Assembly (NCBI RefSeq): GCF_014042165.1
Contig: NZ_JACDZE010000001.1
Span: forward strand, 580,595-644,594
From: Moheibacter lacus
Lineage (GTDB): Bacteria > Bacteroidota > Bacteroidia > Flavobacteriales > Weeksellaceae
Direction of reading: 5' to 3'
DNA length: 64,000 bases
Shown: positions 26,401-34,299 of the stretch, piece by piece
Numbering within the stretch: position 1 is the stretch's first letter
Layout: each line of letters starts with the position of its first letter
Notes under the pieces: generated by a model
Told to the model about the DNA's origin: nothing
The model's database searches: none
Seen by the model: only the letters and a program-made list of their open reading frames with translations
Made by a program: the position numbers and the translations under genes

Positions 26401-26849
26401 GAAACTTTCAAAGTATTTTTGCTCAAAACCTTACGGGTAACCACTTTTTCAAAAAGTCCTTCTGCATAGGTGACGACGATTCTCGGTTTCTTTGCTCCGT
26501 TTAGAGAATTCAAAACTTCCGTTCGAAGAACCACATTTGCATTGTTTGTTTCTTCTATTTCATATGGACGCCGATAGGAATCGGGCAGAAATAAAACTTC
26601 GTCTTTTGAAAAAAGGCTTTCCAATTCATTCAACACATAAGCCGCTTCTTCTTTGTCATCCAGGATCAATAATACTGGATTTCCTGAGGCTTGCATGATT
26701 TGTGCAGCGAGAAAAGAGATCGATGAACCGACTTGACCGGTAACATGGATTTTTGAAGTGGTGTTTTTTTGAAATTGAGCAATTGTATTCTGTACAAAAT
26801 CGGAAGACTCGTATTTTTTCAGAACATCATGAAGGGTTTTTGTTTCCAA
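23463..26849 (-). CDS. mfd: Transcription-repair coupling factor
   Basis: 1128 aa. N-terminal UvrB-like modules (residues ~1-440), an RNA-polymerase-interacting domain (LTSLQIGDYVTHIDHGVGKF, ~435-500), then SF2 translocase motifs: GDVGFGKTEVA (~590), DEEH (~690), TATPIPRT, and the RQ..GRVGRS box. The C-terminal TRCF domain ends the protein. It removes stalled RNA polymerase and recruits UvrA. No ATG lies near the start; TTG at 26849 is used, 8 bp after a TACCTTTG -7 box (minus strand), so the transcript is nearly leaderless. Confidence 0.95.
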   Translation of the reverse strand: METKTLHDVLKKYESSDFVQNTIAQFQKNTTSKIHVTGQVGSSISFLAAQIMQASGNPVLLILDDKEEAAYVLNELESLFSKDEVLFLPDSYRRPYEIEETNNANVVLRTEVLNSLNGAKKPRIVVTYAEGLFEKVVTRKVLSKNTLKVSVGNSLDIDFLNEVLFSYEFHRVDFVSEPGEFSIRGGIVDVFSFSEEKPYRISLFGDEIETIRVFDIETQLSVEKVKEFTIVPNLENKFTSDSRESFLDYIADKSIILAKNLNVIQSTIHRNFTLAGESFERLSKDIKHASPKELFLDEVEFKSGLQKFPVVEFSLTPYFDHSLEISLQQKPQPSFNKQFDLLAEELNQKTKEGFTNYLFCSGEKQVQRFHDIFEDIAKEVKFEPVIGSIHQGFVDEDLKITCFTDHQIFERYHKFNLRNSFAKKEAITLKELTSLQIGDYVTHIDHGVGKFAGLVKIDVQGSKQEAIKLFYRDNDILYVRIHSLHKIAKFTGKDGVEPKINKLGSPAWKNLKNKTKTKVKEIAFDLIKLYAKRRTQKGFQFTPDSYLQNELEASFIYEDTPDQLKATNDVKADMESERSMDRLVCGDVGFGKTEVAIRAAFKAATDGKQVAVLVPTTILAFQHFKTFTERLGDMPVTVAYLNRFKSAKQKKEILEKLAEGKIDIIIGTHQLVNKDVKYKDLGLLIVDEEHKFGVGVKDKLKTLRANIDTLTLTATPIPRTLQFSLMAARDLSIIKTPPPNRQPIQTQLIGFNEEQIRDAVFYELQRGGQVFFIHNRIDSLKEIAGMLQRLVPDAKIVTGHGQMKGDELEKVMLDFMDGRYDVLVSTTIVESGLDVPNANTILIGDAQNFGLADLHQMRGRVGRSNRKAFCYLISPPVSTLTNEARKRLQAIEQFSDLGSGFNISMKDLEIRGAGNLLGAEQSGFISDIGFDTYQKILNEAIEELKETDFKDLFEEKNIEEKNYVSEVQIDTDLQILIPDDYVNNVEERLALYNELAGIESKEKLAEFESNLVDRFGEYPKEVSNLLESMQLKWLAKDLGFERIVLKKSVMLAYFISKPQSDYFQTSKFQNIISTLHQNPRLATFKEKAAKNKEDENSLMLRFEEVKSVQKALEKLSVLKPEILTGVEN

Positions 26850-26857
26850 AACTTTTG

Positions 26858-26865
26858 CAAAGGTA
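26858..26865 (-). promoter_or_regulatory. Probable mfd -7 box
   Basis: TACCTTTG on the minus strand, 8 bp before the TTG start, supports that start. Confidence 0.5.
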
Positions 26866-26914
26866 GGGTTTTAATTTGGAGATTTGAAAATGTGGAAATT
26901 AGTAGAAATATAAA

Positions 26915-27331
26915 TTAGTCCAAAAGAAAATTACCATATCCACCAATTCTTGTTGCAAATCGCATTTTTCCTTTTTCATCCTTTGATCCGAAATTCCTTA
27001 AATTGGAACGATGAAGGGTATCGAATTTTTCACCAATTTGTTTGATTACAAATACTTCCAACTTTGATTTCTCTGTCAATTCCATCATCGTATGACGAGG
27101 ATACATAAAATATTCAATCCTCTGAGAATCATTCTTTTCCAAATATTTTTCAATGGGAATGGATCGTGTGACTTTGTATTGGCTTTCGTTTTTATAAATT
27201 TCTTTGTTGTTCACCAAAATGAAGAAATAACAATCTGTACTGGAGTAACTTACGGTATAAATCGGCTGGACTGGATTTTGCATAAAAGACGTACTAAAAA
27301 AGACACAACCCAGAAAGATAAAAAGTTTCAT
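26915..27331 (-). CDS. Small exported protein, paralog of 27365-27781
   Basis: 138 aa from the ATG at 27331 (a TTG nine bases upstream is unlikely). Signal peptide MKLFIFLGCVFFSTSF. The mature protein has YTVSYSSTDCYFFILVNNKEIY, where one Cys precedes a strand ending in VN, and KYLEKNDSQRIEYFMYPR. These align with the neighbouring gene product of identical length. Function unknown. Confidence 0.7.
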   Translation of the reverse strand: MKLFIFLGCVFFSTSFMQNPVQPIYTVSYSSTDCYFFILVNNKEIYKNESQYKVTRSIPIEKYLEKNDSQRIEYFMYPRHTMMELTEKSKLEVFVIKQIGEKFDTLHRSNLRNFGSKDEKGKMRFATRIGGYGNFLLD

Positions 27332-27364
27332 TATTCCCAAACGGAAATATGACCCAATTCGTAT

Positions 27365-27781
27365 TTATTCTTTTTGAAATTCAATTGATCCGCCGATAGA
27401 ATGCGGTTGTACTTCGTCATCGTCATAAGGAAAAGTCGGCAATTTCACTTCTTTAATTAGTTCAGTAGAATCACCTGAAATTTTTTCCAATTTCAAATTG
27501 ACATAGGCTTGAGTCGATTTTAAGGGCATTTCACGGGAAATCCGGATCATTTTCACATCAATTTTCTGATCACCACTATCGATCAATTCTTTGTTGATGT
27601 TCAAATTTCTGGTCACCATTTGATAAGATTTTCCATCCATCACCATTTTCTCGTTGACCATCACTTGGAAATGACAACCTTTTGCGACCAATGAAAGTTC
27701 ATATTTCACTTCCAACTCAGGGTTTTTCACAAATGAGACCATGAAAAAACTAAAAATCATCAAAACAACTACCCTATGCAT
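27365..27781 (-). CDS. Small exported protein, paralog of 26915-27331
   Basis: 138 aa from the ATG at 27781. Signal peptide MHRVVVLMIFSFFMVSF. The core YELSLVAKGCHFQVMVNEKM, followed by SYQMVTRNLNINKELIDSGD, parallels SQYKVTRSIPIEKYLEKND in the next gene, showing a tandem duplication that has diverged strongly. Probably one operon with a 33-bp gap. Function unknown. Confidence 0.7.
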   Translation of the reverse strand: MHRVVVLMIFSFFMVSFVKNPELEVKYELSLVAKGCHFQVMVNEKMVMDGKSYQMVTRNLNINKELIDSGDQKIDVKMIRISREMPLKSTQAYVNLKLEKISGDSTELIKEVKLPTFPYDDDEVQPHSIGGSIEFQKE

Positions 27782-27897
27782 TTTCAATTTTCTAACGATT
27801 AATTATTCGATTCTTAAGCAATCTGGCGAAAATAAAAAATTGTTTCTGAAAATTCTTTTTAAGAACTCTAAAAGGTTTGTTAAAACAAAAAGATATT

Positions 27898-28722
27898 TTA
27901 TCCGATTTTCACCGAAGTCATGGAAAGCGATCCCGCAACACAATGATTATTAAACACTTCGATTTGGTCATTAAAATCTTGTAATCCCAAACTATACATT
28001 AGTGGAAAATAATGGTCGGGAGTCGGTACCGCCAATTTTCCAGCTTCGCCCAAATCGGACAAATCAAAGAGTTTTCTGTGTTCTTTTTTCTCAATTATTT
28101 CGACGAATTTCGCATTCATTTCTTCCGCCCAATCAAAACCAAAATTAGCGTCGATGTGCTTCCAATCTACCATTCGCAGATTATGCACCATATTCCCACT
28201 CCCTATGATGAGCACTCCTTTTTTACGTAAGTTGGCCAATTGTTGGGCTAAATTATAATGGTATTGCGCCGGTTTATGATAATCGATACTCAATTGTAAA
28301 ACGGGAACATCGGCTTCCGGAAACATATGCCGGACGACCGTCCAGGCGCCGTGATCCAATCCCCATTCGTGATCCAATCCTACTTCAGCTGTTCGGATTT
28401 CGTTTTGAATTTGTTTCGCCAATTCGGGATTTCCCGGCGCCGGATACTCAACCTCAAATAATTCCTGTGGAAATCCCCCAAAATCGTGAATGGTTTTTGG
28501 GAAATCCATTGCCGTGACATGCGAACCATGGGTCAACCAATGTGCCGAAACCACCAAAACCGCACTGGGCACATCCATCGTTTTTACGACATCAGCCCAA
28601 GCTTTTGAAAATTCGTTTTCACGAATTCCGTTCATAGGCGAACCGTGCCCGATGAAAAGCGCGGGCATCTTCTCATCGCGTTCCTTAAAATCGTTTAGGT
28701 AATTTTTATAAGCCAAATCCAT
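27898..28722 (-). CDS. ygiD: 4,5-DOPA dioxygenase extradiol family protein
   Basis: 274 aa, class III extradiol ring-cleavage dioxygenase fold of the LigB/YgiD type. Metal-binding candidates: His in FIGHGSPMN (residue ~25), His in LDHEWGLDHGAWTVVRHMFP (~115-130), and His in SGNMVHNLR (~173-181). YgiD-like enzymes use zinc or iron and act on catecholic compounds; the natural substrate is unclear. Starts at ATG 28722. Confidence 0.9.
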   Translation of the reverse strand: MDLAYKNYLNDFKERDEKMPALFIGHGSPMNGIRENEFSKAWADVVKTMDVPSAVLVVSAHWLTHGSHVTAMDFPKTIHDFGGFPQELFEVEYPAPGNPELAKQIQNEIRTAEVGLDHEWGLDHGAWTVVRHMFPEADVPVLQLSIDYHKPAQYHYNLAQQLANLRKKGVLIIGSGNMVHNLRMVDWKHIDANFGFDWAEEMNAKFVEIIEKKEHRKLFDLSDLGEAGKLAVPTPDHYFPLMYSLGLQDFNDQIEVFNNHCVAGSLSMTSVKIG

Positions 28723-28901
28723 AATACAAAGTTCCGGACTAAACCGGGTTTTTTCATTGACATAAGATAGGAATTTGGCATTTGCTTTATTTTTATCTTA
28801 AATAAGTTGGCAACTTAAAAAAATGAATAGACAAACGAAAGTTCCATATAAAGTCAAGCGGATTTTTAAGATCGTTATTTAACAGGAAAATACAAAAATA
28901 G

Positions 28902-29298
28902 TGGAGCTGGCGGGATTCGAACCCGCGTCCAAACAAGCAACCTATGCGCTTTCTACATGTTTATTTTGTCATTGTTTTTCGACTGCAGAACGGGGACAAA
29001 CACCCAAACTACAGCTTAGTTCCTTAAATTTCGGCAAAACTCCGGAACACCGTCCTACCTATCCTCACATTCCTGTGCCTCTGGATCAAGCGCCGTAAGG
29101 AAAGGCCCTTGAGAGACATTTAGCTTCCGTACCTTGTACAGATGCGCCAAGATCTACTATGATTCGATCAATTAGGCAGCTAAAGCGTAATTGTTGTTGC
29201 CAGTTAAAAAGTTGAAGTGCCTGATTTACGTGGGTTCACAACCTGCCACGACATGCTTACATCATCCATTGACCTTGCTGTCAAAACCAGTCAGCCCC
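28902..29298 (-). ncRNA. ssrA: tmRNA (ssrA), tag ending GNNNYALAA
   Basis: 397 nt on the minus strand. The 5' end GGGGCTGACTGGTTTTGAC (29298 downward) pairs as an acceptor stem with the 3' CAGCTCC next to discriminator A (28902); the T-arm GGTTCGAATCC is intact. CCA is not encoded (CTA follows), so it must be added. The tag reading frame (about 29204-29172) encodes T-GNNNYALAA and stops with TAA. tmRNA with SmpB rescues stalled ribosomes and tags their products for proteolysis. Confidence 0.97.
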
Positions 29299-29333
29299 AT
29301 ATTTCAATTAACGTATCGATAAAAATCGGACTG

Positions 29334-29341
29334 CAAAATTA
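29334..29341 (-). promoter_or_regulatory. Probable ssrA -7 box
   Basis: TAATTTTG on the minus strand, ~35 bp before the mature 5' end, so a short 5' leader would be removed by RNase P. Confidence 0.45.
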
Positions 29342-29434
29342 CAAAATAAATACCAAATCTTCATTTCTGACAATTTTTCATCTTTTCTCCCCTATTTTCT
29401 TATAATTTTATCTTTCAATTTGAATCATAAAAAA

Positions 29435-31075
29435 ATGACAGTCGGAAAATCATATGCAAGCGGCACCTCCAACCACCCTTTATTGGGCGAAACAATTGGT
29501 CAAAATCTTCTCAAAACCGTATCCAAATTCCCCAATCATGACGCCCTCATTTCAGTCCACCAAAACTATAAAGCCAGTTATTCTGAATTCTATACCCAAA
29601 CCGAAAAAATTGCAAAAGCGCTATTAGCAGTTGGCCTTGAAAAAGGTGACCGAGTTGGCATTTGGTCACCCAACCGATATGAATGGGTCTTACTTCAATA
29701 TGCAACTGCTCGAATTGGCATCATACTCGTCAACATCAATCCGGCTTATAGGGTCCACGAATTGGAATATGCATTGAATCAATCCGGAATTCGCGTTTTA
29801 TTTTCCACCAAAACATTCAAAACCAGCAATTATGTCAAGATGATTCAAGAAATCCGACCAAAAGTTCCTTCTTTACGTCTTTCCATCTTTTTTGAACAAG
29901 ATTGGGATCAATTTTTAGAATTGGCCACAAACATCAGCCAACAACAATTGAACGCAATAGAAGAATCTGTCCAATTTGACGAACCGATCAATATCCAATA
30001 CACTTCCGGCACTACAGGTTTCCCAAAAGGTGTCACCCTGACGCACCATAACATTTTGAACAATGGCTATTTCATCGGGCTAAGATTAAATTATTCTCAC
30101 ATCGATCGCGTTTGTATCCCTGTACCATTTTACCATTGTTTCGGGATGGTGATTGGCAATTTGGCTTGCACTTCTCACGGTGCAACCATGGTGATTCCAA
30201 ACGATAGTTTTGATCCAGAACTGACACTAAAAGCGGTAGAATCGGAACAATGCACTTCACTTTACGGTGTTCCAACTATGTTTATAGCAGAACTCAATTT
30301 ATCCAATTTTGAGAAATTCAATTTAAGTTCACTAAGAACAGGCGTGATGGCAGGTTCTCCATGTCCTGTAGAAATCATGAAACAAGTTCAATCTAGAATG
30401 AACATGAAAGACGTAAGCATTTGTTATGGTATGACTGAAACTTCTCCCGTTTCAACCCAAACCATCATCGGAACACCATTTGAGAAACAAATCAGCACCG
30501 TTGGAACCGTAATGGATCATCTTGAAATCAAAATTGTAAATCCGGAAACCGACCAAATTGTTCCAAATGGTGTTTCGGGAGAACTTTGTACAAGAGGCTA
30601 TTCTGTTATGTTGAAATATTGGGAAACCCCAGAGGCCACAAAAAACGTATTAGACGCTGCAGGATGGATGCATACTGGAGATTTAGCGACCATGGACACA
30701 GAAGGATATATCAACATTACCGGAAGAATCAAAGACCTCATCATCCGTGGAGGTGAAAACATTTCACCAAAAGAAATTGAAGACTTTCTCTATTCCCACC
30801 AATCCATTGCTGATGCTCAAATCATCGGTATTCCCGATGAAAAATTTGGAGAAGAAGTCATGGCTTGGGTGAAATTAAAAGAGGGACATACGCCAAATGT
30901 TGAAGAATTGAACCAATTTTGTACGGCCATCGCACATTTCAAACGCCCAAAACATTGGAAATTCGTATCTGAATTCCCCATGACCATTTCTGGAAAAGTC
31001 CGCAAAATCGACATGAGGGAAACTTCTATCAAAGAATTGGGTTTGGAACATTTGAAAAACATCAAACATACTTAG
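29435..31075 (+). CDS. AMP-binding acyl-CoA synthetase
   Basis: 546 aa. The adenylate-forming P-loop is YTSGTTGFPKGVTLTHHN (residues ~195-212); other motifs are CYGMTETSP (~329-337), GWMHTGDLATMD and GRIKDLIIRGGENISPKEIE, and the catalytic Lys in SGKVRKIDMRE near the C-terminus. It resembles AcsF/fatty-acyl-CoA ligases and activates a carboxylic acid through an acyl-AMP. I chose the ATG at 29435; a TTG at 29420 is in frame. It stands alone after ssrA. Confidence 0.9.
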   Translation: MTVGKSYASGTSNHPLLGETIGQNLLKTVSKFPNHDALISVHQNYKASYSEFYTQTEKIAKALLAVGLEKGDRVGIWSPNRYEWVLLQYATARIGIILVNINPAYRVHELEYALNQSGIRVLFSTKTFKTSNYVKMIQEIRPKVPSLRLSIFFEQDWDQFLELATNISQQQLNAIEESVQFDEPINIQYTSGTTGFPKGVTLTHHNILNNGYFIGLRLNYSHIDRVCIPVPFYHCFGMVIGNLACTSHGATMVIPNDSFDPELTLKAVESEQCTSLYGVPTMFIAELNLSNFEKFNLSSLRTGVMAGSPCPVEIMKQVQSRMNMKDVSICYGMTETSPVSTQTIIGTPFEKQISTVGTVMDHLEIKIVNPETDQIVPNGVSGELCTRGYSVMLKYWETPEATKNVLDAAGWMHTGDLATMDTEGYINITGRIKDLIIRGGENISPKEIEDFLYSHQSIADAQIIGIPDEKFGEEVMAWVKLKEGHTPNVEELNQFCTAIAHFKRPKHWKFVSEFPMTISGKVRKIDMRETSIKELGLEHLKNIKHT

Positions 31076-31169
31076 CCACTATTTAAATTTTGACAAAAAT
31101 CATTTCGAATAGAATTCTATTTTATCCTAAAATCAATTTTCCTTTCTATTTTTACCAAAAAGATCGAAA

Positions 31170-31865
31170 ATGGGAATTATCATTGACAAATTGTCAAAAA
31201 ATTATGGAAATCAAAAAGCACTGGATGCCGTCTCCTTTTCAATCAAAAATGGTGAAGTCGTGGGGCTTCTCGGACCAAATGGCGCCGGAAAATCTACGCT
31301 GATGAAAAGCATTACAGGAGCCATTCTGCCTGATTCAGGGGAAATAAAAATCGATGAATTTTCTGTTCTCAACCAACCCATCGAAACCAAAAAACGAATC
31401 GGATTTTTACCCGAAAACAATCCACTTTATTTCGAAATGTATGTCCGCGAATATTTAAAATTTGTTGCGGACATTCGAAACGAAAAGAAAGAACGCATCG
31501 AAGAAGTCATCCAAAAAGTAGGACTCACTCCGGAAAGTCATAAAAAAATCGGACAACTTTCAAAAGGGTACAAACAACGTGTCGGACTCGCTCAAGCGAT
31601 TTTATCGAATCCCGAAATTCTGATTCTCGATGAACCGACAAACGGACTCGACCCCAACCAAATTCTCGAAATCCGGGAAGTCATCCGCGAAATCGGGAAA
31701 AGCAAAACCGTGATTTTGTCCACACATATTATGCAAGAAGTCGAAGCTTTGTGTTCAAGAGTGATTTTGTTAAACAAAGGAAAAATTGTTTCAGACTCAC
31801 CGATTGAAGAATTCAAAGGCCAATATAAATCGTTGGAAGATGCATTTCGACAATTGACGAATTAA
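31170..31865 (+). CDS. gldA: GldA-like ABC transporter ATPase
   Basis: 231 aa. Walker A GPNGAGKS (residues ~35-42), Q-loop GFLPENNPLYFEMYVREYL, signature LSKGYKQRVGLAQA (~130), Walker B ILILDEPTNGLDP (~153), switch His in LSTHIMQEVEALC. The sequence resembles GldA of the gliding-motility GldAFG transporter, but I recall GldA as ~300 aa; this one lacks the C-terminal ~70 residues and no gldF or gldG is nearby. It may serve another two-component exporter. Confidence 0.75.
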   Translation: MGIIIDKLSKNYGNQKALDAVSFSIKNGEVVGLLGPNGAGKSTLMKSITGAILPDSGEIKIDEFSVLNQPIETKKRIGFLPENNPLYFEMYVREYLKFVADIRNEKKERIEEVIQKVGLTPESHKKIGQLSKGYKQRVGLAQAILSNPEILILDEPTNGLDPNQILEIREVIREIGKSKTVILSTHIMQEVEALCSRVILLNKGKIVSDSPIEEFKGQYKSLEDAFRQLTN

Positions 31866-31877
31866 ATTTGAATTTAA

Positions 31878-32441
31878 ATGTCCATTCGTTCCGCTAAAAA
31901 ATCAGATTTCAAACAAGTTTCCCCATTGATTATACAAGCAATGGAAGATCTGGCGATGAAATTTACCCAAAGTTCAACTATAGAAAAAGCCATTTCACTA
32001 TTTGAACATTTTTTCCAATTGGAAAATAACCAATACAGTTATGAAAACACCCTGGTTTATGAAGAAAATAACGAAATTATGGGCTCAATTACGGCTTATG
32101 ATGGAAGTAAATTAAATGAATTGCGAAAGCCTTTTTTGGATTATTTATTGGAGAATTATGGATTTGAACAAATTCCTGAAAATGAAACAGGAAAAGGAGA
32201 ATTCTACTTCGACACCATCAGCGTTTCACCACAACATCAAGGAAAAGGAATTGGAAAAAAATTAATCCTGGCCATGCTCAATTTGGCTAAAGAAAAAGGA
32301 TTTGAAAAAGCAGGTTTATTGGTCGATGTAGAAAATCCTTCTGCCAAAAAACTATACAAACGAATTGGTTTTCAGATTGTTGGAAATAAAGATTTAATGG
32401 GCGGAAAATATGAGCATTTGGTTTATGAAATTTCAAATTAA
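31878..32441 (+). CDS. GNAT family N-acetyltransferase
   Basis: 187 aa. The acetyl-CoA-binding motif A is DTISVSPQHQGKGIGKKLI (residues ~112-130), followed by LVDVENPSAKKLYKRIGFQIV. It acetylates an unknown small molecule or protein. It starts 12 bp after the GldA-like gene and could be cotranscribed. Confidence 0.85.
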   Translation: MSIRSAKKSDFKQVSPLIIQAMEDLAMKFTQSSTIEKAISLFEHFFQLENNQYSYENTLVYEENNEIMGSITAYDGSKLNELRKPFLDYLLENYGFEQIPENETGKGEFYFDTISVSPQHQGKGIGKKLILAMLNLAKEKGFEKAGLLVDVENPSAKKLYKRIGFQIVGNKDLMGGKYEHLVYEISN

Positions 32442-32454
32442 TTCAACTTCTCGA

Positions 32455-34023
32455 CTACGCTCGAATTGACAAAACCACCGCTTCCGCCACTCTTTCTCCA
32501 TCCATCGCCGCTGAAATAATTCCGCCTGCATAGCCTGCGCCTTCGCCACAAGGAAACAGACCTTTGATTTCCGTGTGTTGTAAATCATCCAAATTTCTCG
32601 GAATTTTTACCGGAGAAGAAGTCCGGCTTTCGGTCGCCAAAACGATAGCTTCTTCCGTATAATATCCTTTCATTTTTTTTCCAAACGACTCAAAACCACG
32701 ACGCATAGAAGCATAAATTTCAATCGGTAAAACAGAATTCAACTGCGCAGAATTTGTGCCCGGCAGATAAGAACAATCGGGCAAAGTCTCTGAAACTACA
32801 CCTTTCACAAAATCGGTCATCCGTTGCGCCGGCGCCACCAGTTTTCCACCTCCCGCATTCCAGGCATTTTTTTCCACCATCTGCTGAAATTCCATTCCCG
32901 CCAGCGGTCCCGTAAATCCATAACTCGCAAAATCCTTTTCATCTACCGTTACCACCATTCCGGAATTGGCAAAAATCCCATCGCGTTTGGAAGGCGACCA
33001 GCCATTTACAACCAATTCTCCTTCCTCCGTACTCGCCGGCGCAATGATGCCGCCCGGACACATACAAAAAGAAAAAACACCTCTTCCCGCTTCCTGACTT
33101 ACAACCGAATAAGCCGCTGCCGGAAGGAATTCGTTTCGGGAATCATTTGGTGAACAATGGTATTGAATGCTGTCGATCAATTGCTGCGGATGCTCAATCC
33201 GAACGCCTAAAGCAAAAGGTTTGGCTTCAATTAAAATCTTTTTGTTGTACAACAAATGAAAAATATCCCGCGCCGAATGTCCGGTTGCGAGAATCAAAGC
33301 ATCAGCTTTTAGATCGTATTCATCGTTAATTCTTATGCCAACCAATTGATTTCCTTCGATTAAAACATCGGTCATTTTGGAATTGAAAAGCACTTCACCA
33401 CCACATTCCACGATGGTTTCCTGCATTTTGGAAATGATGCCGGGCAATTTATTCGTCCCGATATGTGGATGCGCTTCTTGCAAAATTTTTTCTGTCGCTC
33501 CGAAATGATGGAACCACTGCAAACTTTTCAGCACATTTCCTCGTTTAGTGGATCGTGTGTATAATTTTCCATCCGAATAAGTTCCGGCGCCACCTTCCCC
33601 AAAACAATAATTGGATTCAGGATTGACAATTCCTTCTTTGTTCATCGCTGCCAAATCCCGTCTTCGTTCCCGCACATCTTTTCCGCGCTCGATGATGATC
33701 GGTTTTAGCCCCAATTCGATCAAACGCAAGGCCGCAAACAATCCCGCCGGACCGGCTCCCGCGATCAATACCGGTTTGGCATTTTCCACATTTTTCAGTT
33801 CGGGTTCAAACGCAAATGCATCTTCAAAGGGTTCGTTGACAAAAACATTGACTTGCAATTGATAGAGAATGTTTCGGTTGCGGGCATCCAAAGATTGTCG
33901 CAAAATCTGATAGGCATTGATTTGATCGGGTTTTACGCCAACGACTTGCCCCAATTGTTTTTTCAAAGTTTTTTCATTTGAGACATCTTGTGGCGAAATA
34001 CGGATGGAAATTTGTTTGGGCAT
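32455..34023 (-). CDS. COG2509-type FAD-dependent oxidoreductase
   Basis: 522 aa. An N-terminal domain of ~90 residues precedes the FAD-binding GAGPAGLFAALRLIELG (~residue 96). Family blocks: NYCFGEGGAGTYSDGKLYTR (~147-166), LILATGHSARDIFHLL, GVRIEHPQ, FCMCPGGIIAPAST and PCGEGAGYAGGIISAAMDG near the end. These proteins are widespread uncharacterised dehydrogenases. The ATG at 34023 gives MPKQISIRISPQ; an ATG 33 bp upstream is possible. Confidence 0.85.
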   Translation of the reverse strand: MPKQISIRISPQDVSNEKTLKKQLGQVVGVKPDQINAYQILRQSLDARNRNILYQLQVNVFVNEPFEDAFAFEPELKNVENAKPVLIAGAGPAGLFAALRLIELGLKPIIIERGKDVRERRRDLAAMNKEGIVNPESNYCFGEGGAGTYSDGKLYTRSTKRGNVLKSLQWFHHFGATEKILQEAHPHIGTNKLPGIISKMQETIVECGGEVLFNSKMTDVLIEGNQLVGIRINDEYDLKADALILATGHSARDIFHLLYNKKILIEAKPFALGVRIEHPQQLIDSIQYHCSPNDSRNEFLPAAAYSVVSQEAGRGVFSFCMCPGGIIAPASTEEGELVVNGWSPSKRDGIFANSGMVVTVDEKDFASYGFTGPLAGMEFQQMVEKNAWNAGGGKLVAPAQRMTDFVKGVVSETLPDCSYLPGTNSAQLNSVLPIEIYASMRRGFESFGKKMKGYYTEEAIVLATESRTSSPVKIPRNLDDLQHTEIKGLFPCGEGAGYAGGIISAAMDGERVAEAVVLSIRA

Positions 34024-34060
34024 AGTTTGAAATCTTTGCAAAAATAAAAATTTCATTTCA

Positions 34061-34088
34061 GGTTTCAGGTTTAAAGTTCCAAGTTGTA
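34061..34088. repeat. Heptamer array upstream of the COG2509 gene
   Basis: Units GGTTTCA, GGTTTAA, AGTTCCA, AGTTGTA in exact 7-bp phase. Confidence 0.65.
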
Positions 34089-34157
34089 TTTTCTTTCATC
34101 CATTTTCAAATTACCTAATTTCCAAATCTTCAAATTTCCAATTCAAACAATTAGAAT

Positions 34158-34165
34158 TATCTTTG
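34158..34165 (+). promoter_or_regulatory. Probable ychF -7 box
   Basis: TATCTTTG, about 135 bp before the ychF start, would put the duplicated repeats at 34188-34296 into the mRNA leader. Confidence 0.55.
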
Positions 34166-34187
34166 CACGAAATTTTTAAGATTCAAC

Positions 34188-34296
34188 CAAATGAAACGAA
34201 TGGAATGAGTTCCATTTGTCCTTTGAAAAACAATAAATATACATCAAATGAAACGGACACGTTCCATTTGACATTTAAAAAACAATAAATTTACAT
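34188..34296 (+). repeat. Tandem duplicated leader of ychF with inverted repeats
   Basis: Unit 1 (34188-34244, 57 bp) and unit 2 (34245-34296, 52 bp) are diverged copies, each opening with CAAATGAAACG; a third opening CAAATGAAATG contains the real ychF ATG. In each unit the opening pairs with a downstream GTTCCATTTG, forming a hairpin, and each ends in AAAAACAATAAAT-ATACAT or a close variant. Each copied ATG starts a tiny frame: MKRME and MKRTRSI. Confidence 0.8.
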
Positions 34297-34299
34297 CAA

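Noticed and set aside
28901-29098. Plus-strand frame of 65 codons starting MELAGFEPAS
   Set aside because: It is antisense to the 3' part of the tmRNA gene, a well-known false ORF produced by the tRNA-like domain.
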